Below are positions 59,385 through 64,000 of a stretch of 64,000 nt of DNA, one piece after another. The position numbers and the translations under genes are program-made. The notes beneath the pieces were generated by a model. The model did not search any database. It saw only the letters and a program-made list of their open reading frames with translations, and was not told the DNA's origin. The first letter of the stretch is position 1, and each line of letters begins with the position of its first letter. This DNA is from Candidatus Poribacteria bacterium. GTDB lineage: Bacteria; Poribacteria; WGA-4E; WGA-3G. The DNA is taken from contig JAJEJA010000015.1 in the NCBI GenBank assembly GCA_022828145.1, positions 1 through 64,000 on the forward strand. The letters run 5' to 3'.

Positions 59385-60140
59385 TTACCGCATCAGAAAT
59401 CTGTCTTCCTGTTCGTAGTGTGGAGAGATGTCTTGTGTAAATTGAGCAACGGCGCGTTTGCTGAGTTCTCTCAATGTGGTCTCTTGTGGTGCCATTTGGG
59501 AAAAGACGAAGGAACCGATAGAGTGTGCTTCGGCAGCTTTCTGTTGATAAACTTCATCCCAGATAATCTTCTCAGTGTCAACATCTACAATGATGACGCG
59601 TAAGGCGAGTAGATAGGTCTTTTGCATATAGTCTTGATAATCCATAACATAGCGCTGTTGACTGACTGAATAGCGTTCCCCGTAATACCGTCTCGGTCGT
59701 GTATCGGTGTAAAAACGATAACTCCCGATAATGATTCCTTTTACTTCAAAGTATCCGCCAAACTTGCTTAAGCGTTCGGTATCCGCGAGCAGGTCTTCTT
59801 CAATTTCTTCACCTGTCATGATGCGTTCGGTTTCCTGTTTATCAACGACATCAAAATGCTTCTGTCGTGATAGCCCGCTTCTTAGAATCTGTGCGACATC
59901 TTTTCCAATATTAGCGGGAATTTCCCCTATCTTTGATGTGTGTTTTTCACTGACAAACGGCAGCACAGCGAAGTTTGAATAGGTATTGATGTCAATTTCG
60001 GATTGAACTTTAATAGGTATAGAAACGCGCGCGACTTTATTACCGCAAGCACCTAACGTCAAGGAAATGAGCAGTAATAGGCAAGGGACTGCATATTGCT
60101 TGTAAAACTGAGAAAACGTCGGTTGTCTTTTTTTTTGCAT
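59385..60140 (-). CDS. CsgG/LpoB-like lipoprotein
   Basis: 251 residues. Lipoprotein signal: YAVPCLLLLISLTLGAC with lipobox Leu-Gly-Ala-Cys near 32. The mature part resembles the CsgG/FlgO/LpoB fold: NFAVLPFVSEKHTSKIGEIP, DVAQILRSGLSRQKHFDVVD, KGIIIGSYRFYTD, VIIVDVDTEKIIWDEVYQQK. Members form secretion channels or activate envelope enzymes. 17 bp downstream of the TPR lipoprotein gene and 37 bp upstream of the barrel gene. Confidence 0.88.
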   Translation of the reverse strand: MQKKRQPTFSQFYKQYAVPCLLLLISLTLGACGNKVARVSIPIKVQSEIDINTYSNFAVLPFVSEKHTSKIGEIPANIGKDVAQILRSGLSRQKHFDVVDKQETERIMTGEEIEEDLLADTERLSKFGGYFEVKGIIIGSYRFYTDTRPRRYYGERYSVSQQRYVMDYQDYMQKTYLLALRVIIVDVDTEKIIWDEVYQQKAAEAHSIGSFVFSQMAPQETTLRELSKRAVAQFTQDISPHYEQEDRFLMR

Positions 60141-60156
60141 CGGGAGGATACCAAGG

Positions 60157-60591
60157 TTAATCGTCTTCAGGTTTTTCTAAGTTCTCAGGTTCTTTTAAGT
60201 TTTCAGATTCTTCTAAAGGTTCATCAGATATATTTTCGCTGTCCAGTCCACTTCGTCGAATATGAAGTCGACATCTACGATAATTGATTCTGTAATATTT
60301 GCTATTCGGTTCGAGTTCAGTTGCGCGTTGATATGCTGACTTTGCCTCCGCTATTTTTCCCATAGCCTCATAGCCGACTCCGAGGTTGTTATAGGCAGCA
60401 GCGTTATCTGGGTCAATATTTACCACCTGTTTCCATCGGAAAACCGCCTCATTCCAAAGCCCGGCTTGTGCAGCTTTTATTGCAAACTGGTTATAGTCCT
60501 TTGTGCTTGTCACATCGTGGGATGCACAACCAATCAGAACCATGGATATGAAGACAGAGCATAGCAGAGTGTTGGTATGTGTTTGTTGCAT
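60157..60591 (-). CDS. TPR-repeat lipoprotein
   Basis: 144 residues starting at the ATG that has AAGGAG 8 nt upstream (an ATG two codons earlier is too close to that site). Signal with lipobox (LCSVFISMVLIGCAS, Cys near 22). Tetratricopeptide repeats follow: AAQAGLWNEAVFRWKQVVNI, DNAAAYNNLGVGYEAMGKIA, EAKSAYQRATELEPN. The acidic end (EPLEESENLKEPENLEKPED) is low in complexity. Probably a scaffold for the neighbouring CsgG-like lipoprotein. Confidence 0.88.
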   Translation of the reverse strand: MQQTHTNTLLCSVFISMVLIGCASHDVTSTKDYNQFAIKAAQAGLWNEAVFRWKQVVNIDPDNAAAYNNLGVGYEAMGKIAEAKSAYQRATELEPNSKYYRINYRRCRLHIRRSGLDSENISDEPLEESENLKEPENLEKPEDD

Positions 60592-60681
60592 TTTCATATC
60601 TCCTTATTCAGTCAATTTTACACTAAAAATGCTTGTGCTGTCAAGGAAATAGTAAACATTGAAATTAAAGAGACACATTTC

Positions 60682-60747
60682 TGTAGGAGCGATCTCCGAA
60701 TCGCGACGAAACTCACGGATAGTCGGGAATCGGAGTTCCCTCCTACA
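60682..60747. repeat. 66-bp intergenic palindrome TGTAGGAG...CTCCTACA
   Basis: Arms TGTAGGAGCGATCTCCGAAT and the near-complement ending CCCTCCTACA; inside, TCGCGAC and GTCGGGA-type mirror halves. It lies between the divergent TPR lipoprotein and Gfo/Idh/MocA genes. Another family of small palindromic elements in this genome. Confidence 0.65.
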
Positions 60748-60887
60748 ACTCAAAATGTCCCGTTAATTCTAAAGTTCACTAAATATAGTTATGTGCCGTG
60801 ATGTGCCATGTTGTAAATACCACTTGGCATTAAACTGTGTATCTGTTATGCTTAATTAGGGGATTGTTGGAAAATAAGGAGGATTTA

Positions 60888-62000
60888 ATGTCAAGTATAA
60901 CCCCAGTACGAACTGTTATTATTGGATGTGGTATGATTGCAGCAGGTGGTTACCAACCGCGTTGTCAAGCGTATCCTAATCAAATTGAATTGGTAGGTTT
61001 CTATGACCAGGATAAGGCACGCGCAGCAGCACTTGCAGATAGAGATGGGGGTAAGGTTTATCCATCGCTTGAGGCAGTTTTGAACGATTCAGAGGTGGAA
61101 GCAATTGTAAATCTGACGCTTCATATTTCACACTATCCTGTTTCGTTAGCTGCACTGAAGGCTGGAAAACATGTCTATTCCGAAAAACCGATCTCTATCA
61201 AGACCGATGAGGCGAATGAACTTGTTGAGACTGCAGAAACTAACGGGTTGAAGTTGGCGTGTGCTCCATCTGCAATACTCGGTTATGTGCAACAGAACGT
61301 CTGGCAGCGGATCCGCGATGGTGAAATAGGTGATGTGATTTCTGCAATTGGGAACTTCGGTGGACCCCTGGAGCATTGGCATCCAAGTGCAGATGCGTTC
61401 TTGCAGCACGCGGGTCCCTTCAGAGATGTAGCACCTTACCCGCTAACGGCTATGACGACAATGATAGGACCCGTGAAAACAGTTCACGGATTTGCAAGGG
61501 TGGCTGTACCGAGACGGGTGTTGACACAAGGACCGAAAAAAGGTACTGAATTTGAGGTGAAAGAAAAGGATCACGGTTTTGCAGTGCTCGAGTTTGATGT
61601 GCCTCAGGATGGAGGTTCACACGGATTCATTTATCACAGTTTTACCGTGACGTCACAAATTCCACCTTATGAGATTCACGGCACAAAAGGTGGTTTTTCA
61701 TTGCAGGCACATGATGATGGACGGGGTATTAAGAAGTTTACACCTCAAGCTGGATGGCAAGATGAACCATCACCTCCGAAAGCATTTACAGGATTAGACT
61801 GGGGAAAAGGTGTAGCAGATTTTGCGGATGCAATCAGGAATGATCGTAATCCAAGATGTAACGGTGCACAAGCACGTCATGTTTTAGAGGTTTGTGAACG
61901 GGTGCTTGAATCGTCAGGTTTGGGGAGACCTGTTGATGTGTTGAGTCGTTTCCCAGCACCACCCGCAGTGGAGCAAGTGGCACCGTGGGAAACGGGTTGA
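60888..62000 (+). CDS. Gfo/Idh/MocA family NAD(P)-dependent oxidoreductase
   Basis: 370 residues. Rossmann motif VIIGCGMIAAGGYQPR near 9-24, catalytic EKPISIKTDEANEL near 99-112, and a C-terminal domain with GFIYHSFTVTSQIPPYEIHG near 240. The His-Asp pair expected near 180 is less clear than in the other two members here (APYPLTAMTTMIGPV), so substrate and activity are uncertain. Start at the ATG with AAGGAGG 7 nt upstream; the frame is open further upstream without a site. Convergent with the TIM-barrel gene, 22 bp apart. Confidence 0.9.
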   Translation: MSSITPVRTVIIGCGMIAAGGYQPRCQAYPNQIELVGFYDQDKARAAALADRDGGKVYPSLEAVLNDSEVEAIVNLTLHISHYPVSLAALKAGKHVYSEKPISIKTDEANELVETAETNGLKLACAPSAILGYVQQNVWQRIRDGEIGDVISAIGNFGGPLEHWHPSADAFLQHAGPFRDVAPYPLTAMTTMIGPVKTVHGFARVAVPRRVLTQGPKKGTEFEVKEKDHGFAVLEFDVPQDGGSHGFIYHSFTVTSQIPPYEIHGTKGGFSLQAHDDGRGIKKFTPQAGWQDEPSPPKAFTGLDWGKGVADFADAIRNDRNPRCNGAQARHVLEVCERVLESSGLGRPVDVLSRFPAPPAVEQVAPWETG

Positions 62001-62022
62001 TCATAGAACTCTCTACACGGAT

Positions 62023-62847
62023 TTAGATATTCAGGGAGCTCCGTAGCATTTCTACACTCTTCGGAACGCCTGTATGTGCATCCTCTTTACCTTCAAATTC
62101 AATAGAGATATATCCCTGAAATCCGACATCTCGTAGAATTTCACCGATTTTGGTATAATCAAGGTCTAAGGTGTACCATTCTCCTTCGCCGTAATAAGTT
62201 TTTGCGTGTACAAGCACAGCTTCGGGTGCGATCTGTGCGAGTTTATCGTACGGATCGGTGAGGAAATTTCCGCAATCCATTGTTACCTTCAACCATTCGG
62301 AGTCTATTGCTGATACGATTCTGTTCACACCTTCTGCTGTACATGTCAACCCCCAATGGTTTTCCAGCCCGAGAATTACACCGTATTTCTCTGCATCCGG
62401 GAGGCATTTTTCAATAGAAGCGATCACCCAGTCAAAAGCGTCCTCTTCAGTATAGTCGGGTAGTGCTGGTTCTTTCCCTTCAGTTTTCATCAGGTCGTCA
62501 AAAGATTTTATCGTATTCCATCGTCCTGAGTTTAAGCGAATTGATGGGATGCCGAGTTCATGTGCTAACCGTAGGCAGTGTATGGTGTGATTGATGTCTT
62601 TTTGTCGTTTCTCTGCTTCTGGTGAAACAAAACTTTGATGGATAGAGAGTGCGTATAGGTCAAGCCCGTGAATAAAGGCGTGTCTCTTTAGTTTCTGTAG
62701 ATAAGAGGATGCCTCGGATTCCATTTGTCGGTGTAGGATTTCAATGCCATCAAGATCAAGTTTTGCGGCTTCTTCGATGACATGTTCAATTGGCACTTTC
62801 TCAGTTTTGAAATGCCAATACGAATATGTGGATACGCCAAGTTTCAA
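62023..62847 (-). CDS. Sugar phosphate isomerase/epimerase-like TIM barrel
   Basis: 274 residues, xylose-isomerase-like barrel. Metal-site residues: Glu/His of LDGIEILHRQ near 35, Glu of GLENHWGLT near 165, Asp of VTMDCGNFLTD near 190, His of VLVHAKTYYGEGEW near 215, and final Glu of GYISIEFEGKED near 250. Likely isomerase or epimerase for a sugar or inosose. It is separated from the upstream DUF4159 gene by an intrinsic terminator, so it has its own promoter in a short interval. Confidence 0.9.
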   Translation of the reverse strand: MKLGVSTYSYWHFKTEKVPIEHVIEEAAKLDLDGIEILHRQMESEASSYLQKLKRHAFIHGLDLYALSIHQSFVSPEAEKRQKDINHTIHCLRLAHELGIPSIRLNSGRWNTIKSFDDLMKTEGKEPALPDYTEEDAFDWVIASIEKCLPDAEKYGVILGLENHWGLTCTAEGVNRIVSAIDSEWLKVTMDCGNFLTDPYDKLAQIAPEAVLVHAKTYYGEGEWYTLDLDYTKIGEILRDVGFQGYISIEFEGKEDAHTGVPKSVEMLRSSLNI

Positions 62848-62875
62848 TTTTTCACCTCATTAAGTGGTCATTAAC

Positions 62876-62926
62876 AAAAGAATCTCCCAATGATGGACAG
62901 GGTGTCTGTCATCGGGAGATTCTTTT
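62876..62926 (-). terminator. Intrinsic terminator after the DUF4159 gene
   Basis: Stem AAAAGAATCTCCC / GGGAGATTCTTTT (13 bp, perfect) with a further pairing interior; on the minus strand it is followed by T-rich sequence. The plus strand would also end in TTTT, so it can work both ways. Confidence 0.8.
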
Positions 62927-62964
62927 AGATTAGGATTAGAGCTGAATAGTCTCAAAGTAGTCTA

Positions 62965-64000
62965 TTATTCAGTTGCTCCGGTTTTTGCTGCTTCAGGTGC
63001 GCGTGTTGGAAGTTCTCTCTTCGCCAAGGTATCTTCTGGCACATAACCGGAATAATCTGAAATGTCTCCGTGTGTCAGTGCATAGACGACGACGTTTGTC
63101 ATAAATCGGTAGACACCTGGTGAATAGTGGACACTCCGTGTTGGTAAACTAACAGATTCCATTGCGCACATGTAATCACGTCTGACGACGAGAACGGATA
63201 ATTTATTCTCGATTGAGAAACCTTCAAGGAAGTTCCGTTTCGGAGGCCGTGTGCCCCACCAGAAAATATCGAATCCGACAGGAGGTCCGCCGATTTGATA
63301 GAAATTATCATAGATTTCGTGTGTGTTATCTACACGTTCTATTTGGTGTTCTGGCATGACATATCGCATCTGTGCGAGGAACAGTCGTATCATTGCCTGT
63401 TGTGCAGCGTTTACACCGCAGTCATCAAAGATGAGGAATCCACCTTTTTCGACGAGGTACTTCCGTAAACCTGCAGCTTCAGCTTGTGTTAAACGGCTAT
63501 CCATTTTTCCGCCGCCATATTGTCTTCCGAGCAAGTTTCTGGAGCGTACGAGAGCCGGATCGTGTCCTGTCATAAAGGCGATCGGTGTTTTTAATAGATT
63601 AGTATCCGTGAACCTTAATGCGCCTCCCTCAACGTTCATGTCGGTTTTGATCTGTGTTTTCTCATTAAGCCATTTGGTAAGAGCGTTTAGTGAAGAAGCA
63701 TCAGCCCACCAGTCGGACAGGTTGTGTCGGATACGGGTGAAGCGTAAGACACCGCGTATATCGCGACCTTTACCGATAACGCGTCCGCCGGGTTCACCTT
63801 TAGGTAATGGTGGCACTTCAACATTACCGAGCGTAATGCTTTCGGCGACATCACCAAGAGCGTCGCGAACGACACCAACGTTCTCAACCATGGCTAAACC
63901 GGGGGGACGTTGGAAAGTGACTTTGACTTGCACTGGACTACCCGACACGCCGCGAATGATGTTAGCAGGACCAGCGGTAGGTGCACTCGGCGCGGGGCCA
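62965..64000 (-). CDS. DUF4159 domain protein, 5' end beyond the window
   Basis: At least 344 residues; the frame stays open to the right edge, reading Ala/Pro/Gly-rich sequence, so the true start lies outside. The DUF4159 domain shows RFTRIRHNLSDWWADASSLN, a switch to LLKTPIAFMTGHDP, the GGFLIFDDCGVN segment and HEIYDNFYQIGGPPVG. These domains adopt a type 1 glutamine-amidotransferase-like fold and often occur with MoxR/von Willebrand-factor-A operons; function unknown. The C-terminus (RELPTRAPEAAKTGATE) is low in complexity. Terminator follows at 62876. Confidence 0.88.
   Translation of the reverse strand, partial: GPAPSAPTAGPANIIRGVSGSPVQVKVTFQRPPGLAMVENVGVVRDALGDVAESITLGNVEVPPLPKGEPGGRVIGKGRDIRGVLRFTRIRHNLSDWWADASSLNALTKWLNEKTQIKTDMNVEGGALRFTDTNLLKTPIAFMTGHDPALVRSRNLLGRQYGGGKMDSRLTQAEAAGLRKYLVEKGGFLIFDDCGVNAAQQAMIRLFLAQMRYVMPEHQIERVDNTHEIYDNFYQIGGPPVGFDIFWWGTRPPKRNFLEGFSIENKLSVLVVRRDYMCAMESVSLPTRSVHYSPGVYRFMTNVVVYALTHGDISDYSGYVPEDTLAKRELPTRAPEAAKTGATE

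Noticed and set aside
1..64000. tRNA or rRNA genes
   Set aside because: No cloverleaf with TTCRA arm or rRNA core sequence was recognised while reading the gaps; a covariance scan would be needed to be certain.

Overview
The window looks like one contig of an uncultured, free-living or symbiotic bacterium of the Poribacteria / Planctomycetes-like type. This is inferred from gene content: several Gfo/Idh/MocA dehydrogenases, hydroxypyruvate-isomerase-like TIM barrels, a Cys-type sulfatase, FGE-sulfatase-domain paralogues, a DUF6807 (PmoA-like) protein, DUF4159, UPF0182, and many short intergenic palindromes. No rRNA or tRNA is visible, so the taxonomy is tentative. Coding density is high. Most genes start with ATG preceded by AAGGAG/GGAGG, and I used these ribosome binding sites to choose starts.

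Layout. (1) 1-12370 is a complete type I CRISPR-Cas locus read on the minus strand. It holds a WYL-family regulator, the effector genes (large subunit, cas7, cas5, a stand-alone HD nuclease, a helicase, cas6), a cas4-cas1 fusion, cas2, a leader with two consensus promoters, and an array of 18 full repeats that runs off the left edge. Between the regulator and the operon, on the opposite strand, a consensus promoter precedes an unrecognised two-unit structured RNA. The Cas6 signature, zinc-finger Cas7 and WYL regulator point to subtype I-D or a relative, with the HD nuclease as a separate gene. (2) 12443-20377 mixes metabolism (Gfo/Idh/MocA, GH32-like) with possible defence genes (NUDIX, a coupled ATPase/small-protein pair, a solitary DNA methyltransferase). 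(3) 20581-31403 holds a mannonate-dehydratase-like barrel, an Rpn nuclease, and a run of sulfatase, lidless Hsp70 and four tandem J-like/FGE-sulfatase fusions. (4) 31619-40756 is catabolic: a Gfo/Idh/MocA enzyme, a three-subunit xanthine-dehydrogenase-type hydroxylase with a small extra gene, an alpha/beta hydrolase, a TIM-barrel isomerase and a DUF6807 protein. (5) 40791-44912 has a type IIG-like restriction-modification gene cut by an in-frame amber codon, then miniature palindromic elements around a 60-residue gene. (6) 44913-50359 has a Rieske fusion protein, a sulfite-oxidase-type molybdoenzyme, a phosphoesterase and two membrane proteins. (7) 50356-60591, minus strand, has queG, pheA, a small DUF5069-like gene with an in-frame UGA, UPF0182, a peptidase/propeller/outer-membrane barrel protein and two lipoproteins. 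(8) 60888-64000 has another Gfo/Idh/MocA enzyme, a TIM barrel and a DUF4159 gene that continues past the right edge.

The strongest candidates for undescribed biology are the DUF5069-like gene, whose UGA lies 12 nt before a perfect hairpin of bacterial SECIS type; the tandem structured RNA beside the cas operon; and the Hsp70 + four J-like/FGE-sulfatase cluster.
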